Below are positions 44,052 to 53,280 of a stretch of 64,000 nucleotides of DNA, piece by piece. How positions within the stretch are numbered: the first letter of the stretch is position 1; the number at the start of each line of letters is the position of its first letter. The DNA comes from Thermohalobaculum sp039180675 (lineage in GTDB: Bacteria; Pseudomonadota; Alphaproteobacteria; Rhodobacterales; Rhodobacteraceae): contig JBCDDC010000009.1 of the NCBI GenBank assembly GCA_039180675.1, positions 62,001-126,000 of the forward strand, in the 5' to 3' direction. Position numbers and translations under genes: made by a program. A model generated the notes under the pieces. The model saw only the letters and a list, made by a program, of their open reading frames with translations. It was not told where the DNA came from and made no database searches.

Positions 44052-45392
44052 ATGCGCCTGACCCGATACTTCCTGCCTGTTCTCAAGGAAACGCCCGCCG
44101 AGGCGCAGATTGTCTCGCACCGGCTGATGTTGCGGGCGGGTATGGTCCGGCAGGCGAGTGCGGGGATCTATTCTTGGCTGCCGCTGGGCTTCAAAGCGCT
44201 CAAGAACATCGAGCGGATCGTGGATGAGGAGCAGCAGCGGGCAGGGGCCATCCCGGTCCTGATGCCGACGATCCAGTCCGCCGATCTCTGGCGCGAATCC
44301 GGCCGCTACGACGCCTATGGGCCCGAGATGCTGCGGATCCGCGACCGGCACGATCGCGACATGCTCTACGGCCCCACGAACGAGGAGCTGATCACCGATA
44401 TCTTCCGCGCCTCGGCCGCGTCCTACCGTGATGTGCCCAAGAACCTCTACCACATCCAGTGGAAGTTCCGGGACGAGATCCGCCCCCGGTTCGGCGTGAT
44501 GCGGGGGCGCGAGTTCCTGATGAAGGACGGCTATTCCTTCGATCTGGACAAGGATGGGGCCATCCACTCCTACAACCAGATGCTGGTGAGCTATTTGCGC
44601 ACGTTCGAGCGTCTCGGCCTGAAGGCAGTCCCGATGAAGGCAGAGTCGGGTCCTATCGGCGGCGATCACGCCCATGAGTTCCTGATCCTGGCCGAGACGG
44701 GCGAGAGCGGCGTTTTCCTCGACCGAAAGCTGGTGGATCTGACGCTTGGTGACCGCGCGCTCGACTATGGTGACAAGGCCGAGATGCAGGCGGTCTTCGA
44801 CGACTGGACGTCGGGCTACGCGCGGACGGATGATACCCACGATCAGGCGGTTTTCGAGGCGGAAGTGCCCCAGGAACGCCGGGTCGAGGCCCGTGGGATC
44901 GAGGTCGGCCACATCTTCTATTTCGGCACCAAGTATTCTGAACCCCTCGGCGCGACGATCGCAGCGCCGGATGGCACCCGCGTCGCCGTTCATTCCGGGA
45001 GTTATGGGATTGGGGTGAGCCGCCTGGTGGGTGCAATCATCGAAGCAAGCCACGACGAGAACGGGATTATCTGGCCTGAGAGCATGGCGCCATTCCAGGT
45101 CGCGATCGTGAATTTGAAACAGGGCGACGATGGCTGCGATGGCGCTTGTGAGGGCCTCTACGAACAGCTCTCTAGGGCCGGGCTCGAGGTCATCTATGAC
45201 GACCGGGATGAACGCGCCGGGGCCAAATTTGCGACGATGGAACTGATTGGCACGCCCTGGCGGTTGACCGTCGGCCCACGCGGGCTGAAAAAAGGGACCG
45301 TAGAGGTAACCTCGCGCCGCACCGGCGCCTCCGAGGAGATGACGCCCGAGGCCGCCGTGACCCGGATGGTGGAGACCTATGCCGGACTCTAA
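44052..45392 (+). CDS. proS: Prolyl-tRNA synthetase, short (no editing insertion) type
   Basis: A 446-residue class II synthetase. Motif 1 region MLRAGMVRQASAGIYSWLPL; motif 2 FRDEIRPRFGVMRGREF; motif 3 SYGIGVSRLVGAIIE; then an anticodon-binding domain ending in MVETYAGL. At about 440 residues it lacks the roughly 180-residue editing insertion of the E. coli enzyme, the form usual in alphaproteobacteria. A ribosome site (GAAGAGGA) precedes the ATG. The last 14 bases overlap the lolC/E-type gene. Confidence 0.96.
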   Translation: MRLTRYFLPVLKETPAEAQIVSHRLMLRAGMVRQASAGIYSWLPLGFKALKNIERIVDEEQQRAGAIPVLMPTIQSADLWRESGRYDAYGPEMLRIRDRHDRDMLYGPTNEELITDIFRASAASYRDVPKNLYHIQWKFRDEIRPRFGVMRGREFLMKDGYSFDLDKDGAIHSYNQMLVSYLRTFERLGLKAVPMKAESGPIGGDHAHEFLILAETGESGVFLDRKLVDLTLGDRALDYGDKAEMQAVFDDWTSGYARTDDTHDQAVFEAEVPQERRVEARGIEVGHIFYFGTKYSEPLGATIAAPDGTRVAVHSGSYGIGVSRLVGAIIEASHDENGIIWPESMAPFQVAIVNLKQGDDGCDGACEGLYEQLSRAGLEVIYDDRDERAGAKFATMELIGTPWRLTVGPRGLKKGTVEVTSRRTGASEEMTPEAAVTRMVETYAGL

Positions 45393-46647
45393 GGCGCCGG
45401 GCCCGTTCTCCCGTCTCGAATGGATGATCGCAGGGCGGTATCTGCGCGCCCGGCGGCGCGAGGGAACAATCTCGGTGATTGCCGGGTTCAGTCTGGTCGG
45501 GATCTTCCTCGGCGTCGGCACGCTGATCGTGGTCATGTCGGTGATGAACGGCTTCCGCATTGAGCTCGTGGACCGGATCCTCGGCACCCAGCCGCATATC
45601 ATCGCCCTCTCCTCGGACCGGACAGGATTGACCGAGTTCGATGCGCTCGCCGCCCGCCTGGCCGAGCACCCGGAAGTAACCCGTGTGGCGCCGATGATAG
45701 AGGGGCAGGTGCTCTCAAGCTCCGATGCAGATAACGCGGGTGCGCTGGTCAGAGGGATGCGAAAAGAGGACCTGAAGAGCCTCGATGCCGTCGCCAACCC
45801 GGAGGAATTTCTGGGCGATATCGAAAATTACGAGGATGGCGTCGCAATCGGCGCCGGATTGGCCGAGAAACTCAGGATCGGCATCGGCGACCAGATCACG
45901 CTGATCCTTCCGCGCGGTCCGGCCACTCCCTTCGGCGTCAGACCCCGCATAAAGTCCTACACCGTCACCTACATCTTCCGCGTCGGCATGCATCAGTACG
46001 ACAGCGCCTTCGTCTTCATGCCGCTGGAGGAGGCGCAGAAGTTCTTCAACAAGGAGGGCAAGGTCGACGGGGTCGAGGTAATGGTCACCCAGCCCGATGA
46101 GGTGGAGCGGGTCGGGACCGAGCTTTACTCCTTCCTCAACACCAACGCTTTCCTCTGGAACTGGCGGCGTGAGAACGGTGCCTTCATCACCGCACTGAAG
46201 GTCGAGGCGAACGTGATGTTCCTCGTCCTCTCGCTGATCTTCCTGATCGTGGCGCTCAACATCGTCTCCGGCCTGATCATGCTGGTGAAGGAGAAGACCC
46301 CCCATATCGGCATCATGCGCACTTTCGGGATGCGCCGCGGCGCCATCATGCGGGTCTTCTTTATCGCTGGTAGCGCGATCGGAGTGACCGGAACGATCCT
46401 CGGCGTCATCGGCGGTGTCCTCTTCACGATCTACATCCACGATATTCAGTCGGTGGTGGAGTGGGTGACAGGGACGCCGGTCTGGGATTCAGAGCTGCGT
46501 TATCTCACCCGGCTGCCCGCTGTCCTGCAATGGTGGGACGTGTGCCTGACCGTGATCACGGCGCTCAGCTTCTCCTTCCTCGCAACGCTTTACCCGGCCT
46601 GGCGCGCGGCCCGGCTCGACCCGGTGCAGGCCCTGCGCAATGAATGA
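45379..46647 (+). CDS. Lipoprotein-releasing ABC transporter permease, LolC/LolE family
   Basis: A 422-residue inner-membrane protein with four helices: one after the short cytosolic N-terminus (VIAGFSLVGIFLGVGTLIVV), a large periplasmic domain (about 45-270) and three C-terminal helices with LVKEKTPHIGIMRTFGMRRG. It extracts outer-membrane lipoproteins and hands them to LolA. A single LolC/E-like permease probably forms a homodimer with LolD, as no second permease is adjacent. It overlaps proS by 14 bases and lolD by 8. Confidence 0.93.
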   Translation: MPDSKAPGPFSRLEWMIAGRYLRARRREGTISVIAGFSLVGIFLGVGTLIVVMSVMNGFRIELVDRILGTQPHIIALSSDRTGLTEFDALAARLAEHPEVTRVAPMIEGQVLSSSDADNAGALVRGMRKEDLKSLDAVANPEEFLGDIENYEDGVAIGAGLAEKLRIGIGDQITLILPRGPATPFGVRPRIKSYTVTYIFRVGMHQYDSAFVFMPLEEAQKFFNKEGKVDGVEVMVTQPDEVERVGTELYSFLNTNAFLWNWRRENGAFITALKVEANVMFLVLSLIFLIVALNIVSGLIMLVKEKTPHIGIMRTFGMRRGAIMRVFFIAGSAIGVTGTILGVIGGVLFTIYIHDIQSVVEWVTGTPVWDSELRYLTRLPAVLQWWDVCLTVITALSFSFLATLYPAWRAARLDPVQALRNE

Positions 46648-47308
46648 AGCACTGGTGCTGAGCGGCGTGACCCGGACCTATCCCGGGGCGAGACCGGTCG
46701 AAGTGTTGCGCGGCGTCGATCTCAGCGTCAATGGCGGTGAGATTGTCGCGCTAGTCGCCCCGTCGGGTGCGGGCAAATCGACCCTCTTGCAGATTGCAGG
46801 GCTGCTCGACAGCCCCGATGGCGGATCGATCAAACTTGGCGGGCGGGAAATGACCGGCCTGGATGAGGAGGCGCGTACGGCGGCGCGCCGCGACATGCTG
46901 GGCTTTGTCTATCAGTTCCACCATCTCCTGCCGGAATTCTCGGCCGAAGAGAACGTGGCCCTTCCGCTCATGACCTCGGGCCATGCCAGGACGAGTGCGA
47001 TCGAAAAAGCTGGGGCGCTTCTCTCCCAGGTCGGCCTGAGCGAGCGCCGAACCCACCGGCCCTCGGAGCTTTCTGGCGGCGAACAGCAACGCACGGCGAT
47101 CTGCCGGGCGCTTGCCAACAGCCCACGTTTGCTGCTCGCGGACGAGCCGACTGGCAATCTCGATCCGGCGACGGCCGAGCGGGTCTTCTCCATGCTGATG
47201 AAGGTGGTCCGCGAGACAGGGCTGGCGGCGTTGATTGCCACCCACAACCACCAGCTAGCGGAGCAGATGGACCGGGTTGTCCGATTGGAAGACGGTCGTA
47301 TTATCTGA
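46640..47308 (+). CDS. lolD: Lipoprotein-releasing ABC transporter ATPase
   Basis: A 222-residue ATPase: Walker A APSGAGKST, signature ELSGGEQQRTAI, Walker B LLLADEPTGNLD, switch His ATHNHQLA. It drives the LolC/E-type permease encoded just upstream, overlapping by eight bases. The family is close to the YbbA-type ATPase at 2390-3079, but the pairing with a LolC/E permease decides. It ends the proS-lol block. Confidence 0.94.
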   Translation: MNEALVLSGVTRTYPGARPVEVLRGVDLSVNGGEIVALVAPSGAGKSTLLQIAGLLDSPDGGSIKLGGREMTGLDEEARTAARRDMLGFVYQFHHLLPEFSAEENVALPLMTSGHARTSAIEKAGALLSQVGLSERRTHRPSELSGGEQQRTAICRALANSPRLLLADEPTGNLDPATAERVFSMLMKVVRETGLAALIATHNHQLAEQMDRVVRLEDGRII

Positions 47309-47321
47309 GCTGAAACCCATC

Positions 47322-47634
47322 CTAGTAACCTGCGGTAATCTCAAGGTCTCCGAGGCCGTATTCCGGCAATCCGACCCGCAGCGTCTTGCTGGCGCTCGCG
47401 TCAAGAAACCCTGCCAGTTTGATGGCAAATTGACCTCTTGCGCCGCGTCAAGATCTAAGAGCGGCTAACATCTGGTCAGGTTTGCTCCCGAGCAGGTGTG
47501 TAATCTGCAAGCATCGGCTCAACGTTGGTCATCTTGGCGGTGTCGAACGGGAAGGCCAATTGTGGGTCCGGGAATTTATAACTAGAGTGGAAGCGTAGTT
47601 GCGAAGGCGGTATCGGCATTCGCCAATTCACCAT
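47322..47634 (-). pseudogene. Possible decayed gene remnant in the only long intergenic gap
   Basis: The 355 bases between lolD and the next gene contain no intact gene. On the minus strand a 52-codon frame starts at an ATG (47632-47634) just after GGCGGAG and reads MVNWRMPIPPSQLRFHSSYK, then FPDPQLAFPFDTAKMTNVEP, before a TGA at 47476-47478. A second frame ending at 47322 gives LAGFLDASASKTLRVGLPEY near its end. Both look protein-like but are separated by stops and a frame change, as expected of the head and tail of a decayed gene. I do not recognise a family, and chance is possible. Confidence 0.3.
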
Positions 47635-47663
47635 CTCCGCCTGCTGAGAGACTCGTACCGTTC

Positions 47664-47975
47664 ATGTTCAACTCCCTTGGCCCGATTGTCTCGACTCTGC
47701 TTCTGATCGGCGTTGCCACGGGTCTCGGGGCCTATCCGATCAAGAAGCTCATTCAGGTTCAGGAGGCGAAACATGAGCTGAGGCACGGATCGCCTGGCTT
47801 TTTCCGCACCATGTCCGGCTGGATCATCATCGCGGTCTGGTTCGCGGCGATCTGGTTCTTTGCCACGATCACCGGAGACTGGTGGGCGACCGGGGACCTC
47901 GAAGGGGCAATCGCGCGGAGCGGCAGGCGGCTCGAACTGATCCTGAGAATCCTTGCGGCGTTGTCCGATGACTGA
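47664..47975 (+). CDS. Small membrane protein upstream of the zinc-ribbon protein
   Basis: A 103-residue protein with two membrane helices (about 8-27 and 49-67) and a positively charged stretch between them (IKKLIQVQEAKHELRHG). I do not recognise a family. The last eight bases overlap the start of the zinc-ribbon gene, so the two are probably made together and may interact in the membrane. Confidence 0.7.
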   Translation: MFNSLGPIVSTLLLIGVATGLGAYPIKKLIQVQEAKHELRHGSPGFFRTMSGWIIIAVWFAAIWFFATITGDWWATGDLEGAIARSGRRLELILRILAALSDD

Positions 47976-49017
47976 GAGCGCTCCGATCGCACAAAGGGAT
48001 CTCTTATGCACAAGCTGCGCGGGGCAGTGCGCCTTCGTGCCCGAGACCGGCGCGTTGACCTGCCAAAGCTGTGGGATGGCACATGAGATTGTCCTCGATC
48101 CCGATGCCGATCCGGCGGCCGAACAGCACTATCACCCTGATCTGCCGCATACGGAGCAGCCCAGGTTCTCGCAAAGCCGGCCCTTCCAATGTGAGACCTG
48201 CGGCGGCGAGGTGGTCTTTCACGGCTACTCGATCTCCGAGAACTGTCCTTATTGCAACGGCGCCCTGGTCGAACGCCCGGATGACGAGAGCTATGCCACG
48301 CTTGGGATGATCCCATTTTCGGTGAGCGGGGAGCAGGCTCAGATCAACGCACAGAACTGGGTTGCCCGCCGCTGGGCTGCACCCACAGACTTGGGGGAGG
48401 TCGTCACCCGCAGCCGGGTGGCTGGTATCTATGTGCCGTTCTGGACCTTCGACAGCCAGGAAGCCGTCAATTACACAGTGAGATACCGGGTCAAGCAGGG
48501 CAAACGCTCTGTAACGCGTGTCGACAGCGGCTTCATGCGTACCGAGTTCGACGATCTGTTGATGCCGGCCTCGCCTCACGTGACCCCCTTGATCCGTGAC
48601 GGGATCCTGCACGAGTTCGACCCGGGCAACCTCCGGCCATTCGAGCCCGCCTATCTTGCTGGGTTCGCGGCCCAGCGGCACCACCAGTCTGTCCGCGAGG
48701 GGCTGGAGCACAATGCCGCCGACAAGGCGCTTCTCCTGCGCAATCGGGTGAAGAAGCATTCGGGCAAGAGGGGCATTGTCGATGTGAGCTATCTGACGGA
48801 TACGACAGGAATCAAGTACCGTCGGATCCTGCTGCCGGTTTGGATCCTGCACTACGTCTATGACGGCAAGCCAATGAAGGTCGTCGCCTGCGGCCTCCAT
48901 GGACGCACATTCGGGGAGCGTCCGTTCTCGATCAGCAAACTGCTTGGCCTCGCCGCTCTCGCAGCCAGCGCGGCCGCGGCTTTCGGATTCCTCTGGGGGG
49001 CAGCGAACTTCTACTGA
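47968..49017 (+). CDS. Zinc-ribbon protein with C-terminal membrane helix
   Basis: A 349-residue protein with two zinc ribbons: CTSCAGQC...CQSCG (from residue 14) and CETCGG...CPYCNG (about residues 73-95). A beta-rich middle (RVAGIYVPFWTFDSQEAVNY) follows, then a C-terminal hydrophobic helix (LLGLAALAASAAAAFGFLWG). Proteins of this layout are often mislabelled as primosomal helicase-like because of the ribbon; no helicase motif is present. The real function is unknown. It is co-encoded with the small membrane protein. Confidence 0.75.
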   Translation: MTESAPIAQRDLLCTSCAGQCAFVPETGALTCQSCGMAHEIVLDPDADPAAEQHYHPDLPHTEQPRFSQSRPFQCETCGGEVVFHGYSISENCPYCNGALVERPDDESYATLGMIPFSVSGEQAQINAQNWVARRWAAPTDLGEVVTRSRVAGIYVPFWTFDSQEAVNYTVRYRVKQGKRSVTRVDSGFMRTEFDDLLMPASPHVTPLIRDGILHEFDPGNLRPFEPAYLAGFAAQRHHQSVREGLEHNAADKALLLRNRVKKHSGKRGIVDVSYLTDTTGIKYRRILLPVWILHYVYDGKPMKVVACGLHGRTFGERPFSISKLLGLAALAASAAAAFGFLWGAANFY

Positions 49018-49066
49018 AAAGTGGTCGAGCCCCAACGGTTCAGGCTCGCTCGATGTCTATGCTTGG

Positions 49067-50425
49067 TCAGGTCATCAGGCGTGGGTCCCAGCGATAGTTG
49101 GTCAGATTCTCGTGGCCGTTCTCGGTGATCAGGACCTGGTTTTCGAGCTTGATCGAGAACTCGCCCGGGGTGTTTTGGATCAGCGCCTCGACGCAGAGCA
49201 TCATGCCCGGTTCGAGCACATAATCGAACTCGCCGTCCTCCCACATCTCGGGGTATTTGATCAGCGGCCACTCATCGCAGAGGCCGACGCCGTGCATCTT
49301 GCAGCCGTAGCGGCCCTCCTGGAACTCGTCATCCAAGAGGTGGCCGCCGTGGGAGAGCTCTTTGAAGCTCACGCCCGGCGCCAGTAGTTCGGTGTTCTCT
49401 TCCACATGGGCGACTGCGTATTGGTAGAGGCGGCGCATCTCATCCGTCGGTTTGCCATCGCCGATGAACCAGGTGCGCGAGATATCGGCGCAGAGCCCGT
49501 AGGCGCCGATCAGATCGGTGTCGAGCCCGCAGATCTCGTTGTTCTGGATCACGCGGGGGCCGCATTCCTGGAACCACGGGTTCGTGCGCGGACCGGAGGC
49601 GAAGAGCCGGGTCTCGATCCACTCGCCGCCGCGCTTGATGTTCTCGGCATGGAGCACCGCCCAGACCTCGTCTTCGGTTTTACCCGGCTCGCAGGCCTGC
49701 TCCATCTCCCAGACAGCGGCCTCGCAGGCGTGCATGCAGCAGCGCATGGCGAGGATCTCATCGGGGCCCTTGATGGAGCGGGCTTTCTCAGTCACCTCTT
49801 CGCCTTCGGTCACCTCGATCCCATTTGCGACCAGCGCGCGGTAACCATCGACCATGATCTTGTCGACGCCGAGGCATTTGTTGCCAGGTGCGTGCTCGGC
49901 CATCATCTCTACGACCTCCGCGATGAAGCTCGAGGCGCGCTGATGGGTTTTGTCGCCGGTGGAGAAATAGAACATCGCCGCCCCGCCGCGGACCTCCTTA
50001 ACCAGCGGATTGAAGTCAGACAGGAAGGAATAGGCTGCCCCCTTGTACTCCCAGAGGCACATATGGCCATCTGCGCCGACGAAGAGCGCGCGGAACGGGT
50101 TGTGGGTGTTCCAGAGCTGCATGTTGGAGCTGTCGGTCGCATAGCGGATGTTCAGCGGATCGAACAGCAGCAGACCGGCAAGGTCGCGCTTGACGATCTC
50201 GCTCACAAGCCGGGCGTGGCGGAAGCGGCGCATCTCGGGCAGGTCCGGCATCTCGAGCATCGCGGCCTCCCATTCGGCGAAGGCGAGCGGCGTCGGGCCG
50301 ATCTCGGCGCGGTCATTGTCGCGCGGGGTGCCATCGGGGCGCAGGTCGGGATCGACATCGCGGGCCGGGCGGCGGGTCGGATCGACCCTGCGGCTTTCGA
50401 CCGAGAATGTGGATGGCTTGTTCAT
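49067..50425 (-). CDS. dddP: DMSP lyase DddP (M24 peptidase fold)
   Basis: A 452-residue M24-fold protein. The metal ligands D302, D304, D314, H378, E413 and E428 (LDTDLIGAYG, CADISRTWF, CKMHGVGLCDEWP, CVEALIQN, IKLENQVL) and the catalytic D384 all sit exactly seven positions after D295, D297, D307, H371, E406, E421 and D377 of the structurally studied Ruegeria lacuscaerulensis DddP. That regular offset makes the call strong. DddP cleaves dimethylsulfoniopropionate to dimethyl sulfide and acrylate. No acrylate-utilisation gene is adjacent. It is divergent from a methyltransferase gene across 166 bases. Confidence 0.95.
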   Translation of the reverse strand: MNKPSTFSVESRRVDPTRRPARDVDPDLRPDGTPRDNDRAEIGPTPLAFAEWEAAMLEMPDLPEMRRFRHARLVSEIVKRDLAGLLLFDPLNIRYATDSSNMQLWNTHNPFRALFVGADGHMCLWEYKGAAYSFLSDFNPLVKEVRGGAAMFYFSTGDKTHQRASSFIAEVVEMMAEHAPGNKCLGVDKIMVDGYRALVANGIEVTEGEEVTEKARSIKGPDEILAMRCCMHACEAAVWEMEQACEPGKTEDEVWAVLHAENIKRGGEWIETRLFASGPRTNPWFQECGPRVIQNNEICGLDTDLIGAYGLCADISRTWFIGDGKPTDEMRRLYQYAVAHVEENTELLAPGVSFKELSHGGHLLDDEFQEGRYGCKMHGVGLCDEWPLIKYPEMWEDGEFDYVLEPGMMLCVEALIQNTPGEFSIKLENQVLITENGHENLTNYRWDPRLMT

Positions 50426-50591
50426 CGCGCTCTCCCTCTGCTCTTCTGAGGCTGAACTTCTCTCGCCGCCGCCGCAATCCCGTTTTCGTCACGACATGTC
50501 GCGAATGGGCAAGTTGAGAGGGGCTGGGGCCGCGGCGCAGGCGGGGAGCCGGCACTTGACCTGCCGGGGCGGGGGCCTGAGAAGGGCGGGC

Positions 50592-51812
50592 ATGGACCCG
50601 GTGAAACGCCAATATGAGACCTATCCCTATCCGGCGCGCAACCCCGCAGACGAGGCGACGCGGCTGATTGAGGGCTCGCCGTCGCATCCGCTGGAGATCG
50701 ACCATTTCCTGTTTGGCGGCACGCGCGACTGGCGCCAGCCTTTTCGCGCGCTGGTCGCGGGTGGCGGCACCGGCGATGGGCTGATCATGCTGGCGCAGAA
50801 GCTAGCCGATATCGGCTGCCCGGCCGAGATCACCTATCTCGATCTGTCAGAGGCCAGCCGGGCAGTGGCAGAGGCGCGGGCGGCGGCGCGGGGGCTCTCG
50901 GGCATCAGGTTCCTGACCGGGGATCTGCTGTCCGCGCCGGACCATGGGCCCTTCGATTACATCGACTGCTGCGGAGTGCTGCACCATCTGCCTGATCCCG
51001 ACGCAGGCTTCCGCGCGCTCGCGGCCGCACTGGCGCCAGAGGGCGGGATCGGGCTGATGGTCTACGCGCCCCATGGCAGGGCAGGGGTCTATCCGCTGCA
51101 GGAGGCGTTCGGAACGCTCTTGAAGGAGGATACGCCTGAGGAGCAGGTGACCCTGGCGCGCGCAGCACTCGCGCGGCTCTCGCCTGCGCATCCTTTTGTC
51201 CGCAACCCGTTGCTGGGCGATCACAAGGACGGAGATGCAGGACTTTACGACCTGTTGCTCCACAGCCACGATCGGCCCTATTCGGTGGAGGATCTGGCCG
51301 GTGCGCTTGGATCGGCGGGCCTCGCGATCGTCTCCTTCGTTGAGCAGGGGTGCTATGATCCCGCGCGCTATCTGCCGCGCGAGGAGGCGTTTCGCGACCG
51401 GCTTGCCCGGCTCGACCCGCTGGCGCAGGCAGCGCTGGCGGAGAAGCTTGCCGGGAACATGAAAACCCATGTGGTCTACGCTGCGGCGAAAGACCGGGCG
51501 GGCGGTCTGATGGCCAACGGGCGGCAGCCGGGCCAGGTGCCGCATCTGCGCGGGGTCTCTCCCACGGGGCTCGCGAAGCAGATCAAGGCCAAGGGCCATG
51601 TTCCGGTGACGCTGAAGAGCCTCGAATTCCGGGTCAGCCTGCCCCGGGATGCCGCGCCCCTGATCGCGCAAGTAGACGGGCGGAATACGCTACAGCGGAT
51701 CGCGGCTGGCGCTGGCCTCGACTGGATCGCCTTCCTGCAGATCTGGGGCGCAGTGCATCGTGAACTCACGGGCTTCAACCTGCTGAACTACTCTCAGGGC
51801 GCACGGCTGTGA
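50592..51812 (+). CDS. Class I SAM-dependent methyltransferase with C-terminal extension
   Basis: A 406-residue protein. The Rossmann methyltransferase core has motif I ALVAGGGTGDG, the acidic ribose contact in TYLDLSEAS, and motif IV-like CCGVLHHLPDPDAGF. A further domain of about 150 residues follows, ending in ELTGFNLLNYSQG. The N-terminus MDPVKRQYETYPYP is typical of a methyltransferase group with unknown substrates. I placed the start at the ATG 50592; a frame open from 50148 runs antisense to dddP. It overlaps the DUF3445 gene (GTGA), implying joint function. Confidence 0.87.
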   Translation: MDPVKRQYETYPYPARNPADEATRLIEGSPSHPLEIDHFLFGGTRDWRQPFRALVAGGGTGDGLIMLAQKLADIGCPAEITYLDLSEASRAVAEARAAARGLSGIRFLTGDLLSAPDHGPFDYIDCCGVLHHLPDPDAGFRALAAALAPEGGIGLMVYAPHGRAGVYPLQEAFGTLLKEDTPEEQVTLARAALARLSPAHPFVRNPLLGDHKDGDAGLYDLLLHSHDRPYSVEDLAGALGSAGLAIVSFVEQGCYDPARYLPREEAFRDRLARLDPLAQAALAEKLAGNMKTHVVYAAAKDRAGGLMANGRQPGQVPHLRGVSPTGLAKQIKAKGHVPVTLKSLEFRVSLPRDAAPLIAQVDGRNTLQRIAAGAGLDWIAFLQIWGAVHRELTGFNLLNYSQGARL

Positions 51813-52693
51813 CATCGCCCTGGGTGATGGGCCACGCGCTCGATACGCCGTTCATGCAGACGCGCACGGCACATCCACCGGGCATCACGCCATTGGACCC
51901 AGCGGAATGGATCAGAGTGGACCCGGATTTTGCCGCGCAGATGGCCTATCGCAGCCGCCTGCTGGCCGATGTGCCCGAGGTGGTTCTGGAGGCGCAGGAT
52001 GGGGCCGGGCCGCTGATCCGGGAATTCTACCATGCCATGATCGCCCACCTGGCCGGACGCTCGGACTACATGATCGAAGGCGATGAGATCATCCGGCCGG
52101 ACGGGGTGCAGATTCCCTGCGACCCGGCCCGACCACTGGAAACCATCTGCAACCTGATCGCCGACGATATCTGCCTGCTGCTCCCCGATGCGGAGGCGGG
52201 CGAGTACATCCTCGTCGCAGGACTGCTTTGCTTCCCGTCCCGCTGGCTCCTGAGCGAAAAGATGGGCCGGCCGCTCACAGTGATCCACGAGCCGGTGCCC
52301 GAATACGACGCGGATCTCGCGCGGCGGGTGAACCGGCTGTTCGAGGCGATCCGCCCCGGGCGGCCGATGGTGCGGGTCAACTGGCTGATCCATGCCAGCG
52401 CCGAGCTGCACCTGCCGCTCGGCCTCTCGGACAAGCTAGTCGCCGAGGCAGACCCGGAGTGCGGGCTCTACCTGCGCACGGAACGCCAGACCCTGGTCCG
52501 GCTGCCTGAGACCGGCGGCGTGGTCTTTGGCATCAAGACCAGCATCTGCCCGCTCGACCGGCTGACACCTGATCAGTCAGCCGCACTGATGCGCGAGCTC
52601 GAAGTGAAACACCGCCATCCGGCGCTTGCGGAAGAGGATGACCCGGTGCTTGAGGTCGCCCGCGATCGCCTCTCGGCTCAGGCGATGCGCTAG
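51809..52693 (+). CDS. DUF3445 haem-dependent oxidative N-demethylase-like protein
   Basis: A 294-residue DUF3445 protein starting at GTG 51809. Recognisable segments are AEWIRVDPDFAAQMAYR, LLCFPSRWLLSEKMGR, VRVNWLIHASAELHLP and LRTERQTLVRLPETGGVVFG. The family includes the alpha subunit of haem-dependent oxidative N-demethylase (dimethylamine oxidation) and DmmD of marine bacteria. Here the other subunits are missing, so it is either a stand-alone relative or works with the methyltransferase whose gene it overlaps. Substrate unknown; a methylated amine is the obvious candidate. Confidence 0.85.
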   Translation: MTSPWVMGHALDTPFMQTRTAHPPGITPLDPAEWIRVDPDFAAQMAYRSRLLADVPEVVLEAQDGAGPLIREFYHAMIAHLAGRSDYMIEGDEIIRPDGVQIPCDPARPLETICNLIADDICLLLPDAEAGEYILVAGLLCFPSRWLLSEKMGRPLTVIHEPVPEYDADLARRVNRLFEAIRPGRPMVRVNWLIHASAELHLPLGLSDKLVAEADPECGLYLRTERQTLVRLPETGGVVFGIKTSICPLDRLTPDQSAALMRELEVKHRHPALAEEDDPVLEVARDRLSAQAMR

Positions 52694-52770
52694 CTCCTTC
52701 GCATTGGCGGTTGATTGAAGCCGCCCGCTTGGCTCAACTAGGCCCATCGAACCAGCGAAGGCGCCCGCCC

Positions 52771-53280
52771 TTGGATATCCACATCGACCCCGCGATCCTG
52801 TTCCGTATGGAGATCTACAAATCCCATGTCGAACTGGTCCGCCGCAGTCAGGAGCGCCGCTTCGAGATCCTGCGCTATTCCTTCGCCGGGCTTGCGACTT
52901 ACTACGCGTTTCTGATGACGCTGCGCGCGCCCAGCGTGGTCTGCACCCACACGGCAATCACGCTGGTCTGGATCCCAATCTTCTTCCTGACGATGGTCTT
53001 CCTCTACATCTCCATCGTGAACCGCAATATTGCCAAGCACGGGCAGTTTCTGAAGTATCTGTTCGACAATGCGATGAACAAACATGGGCTTGGGCCGAAC
53101 CTCTATAACGACTTCATAAACGCCTATGAGCCCAGTACGATCGAACGGCTGCTGGAGCGGGGCCGGCTGCACTACACCCAGCTCGTGGTGCTCGCGATGA
53201 TCGGAGGTGTCATCGCGCTCTTCCTCGCGCTCGGGGTCGATCCGTCCGATCCGATTTGCCAACCGAAAGGAACGTCATGA
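52771..53280 (+). CDS. Hypothetical membrane protein with three helices
   Basis: About 169 residues from a TTG at 52771, or 157 from the ATG at 52807 (MEIYKSHVELVRRSQERRFE). After an amphipathic N-terminal helix come two adjacent membrane helices (around LRYSFAGLATYYAFLMTL and ITLVWIPIFFLTMVFLYISI) and a third near the C-terminus (LVVLAMIGGVIALFLALGV). I do not recognise the family. Its stop overlaps the rhodanese start (ATGA), so the two are co-translated and may act together. Confidence 0.7.
   Translation: MDIHIDPAILFRMEIYKSHVELVRRSQERRFEILRYSFAGLATYYAFLMTLRAPSVVCTHTAITLVWIPIFFLTMVFLYISIVNRNIAKHGQFLKYLFDNAMNKHGLGPNLYNDFINAYEPSTIERLLERGRLHYTQLVVLAMIGGVIALFLALGVDPSDPICQPKGTS

Noticed and set aside
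43629..45797. 722-codon open frame antisense to ppx, proS and lolC/E
   Set aside because: It spans three convincing genes on the other strand, so it cannot be a single real gene; no family motif seen.
47277..47468. 63-codon plus-strand frame after lolD
   Set aside because: It begins inside lolD in another frame, has no ribosome site and shows no family features; the opposite strand looks more protein-like.
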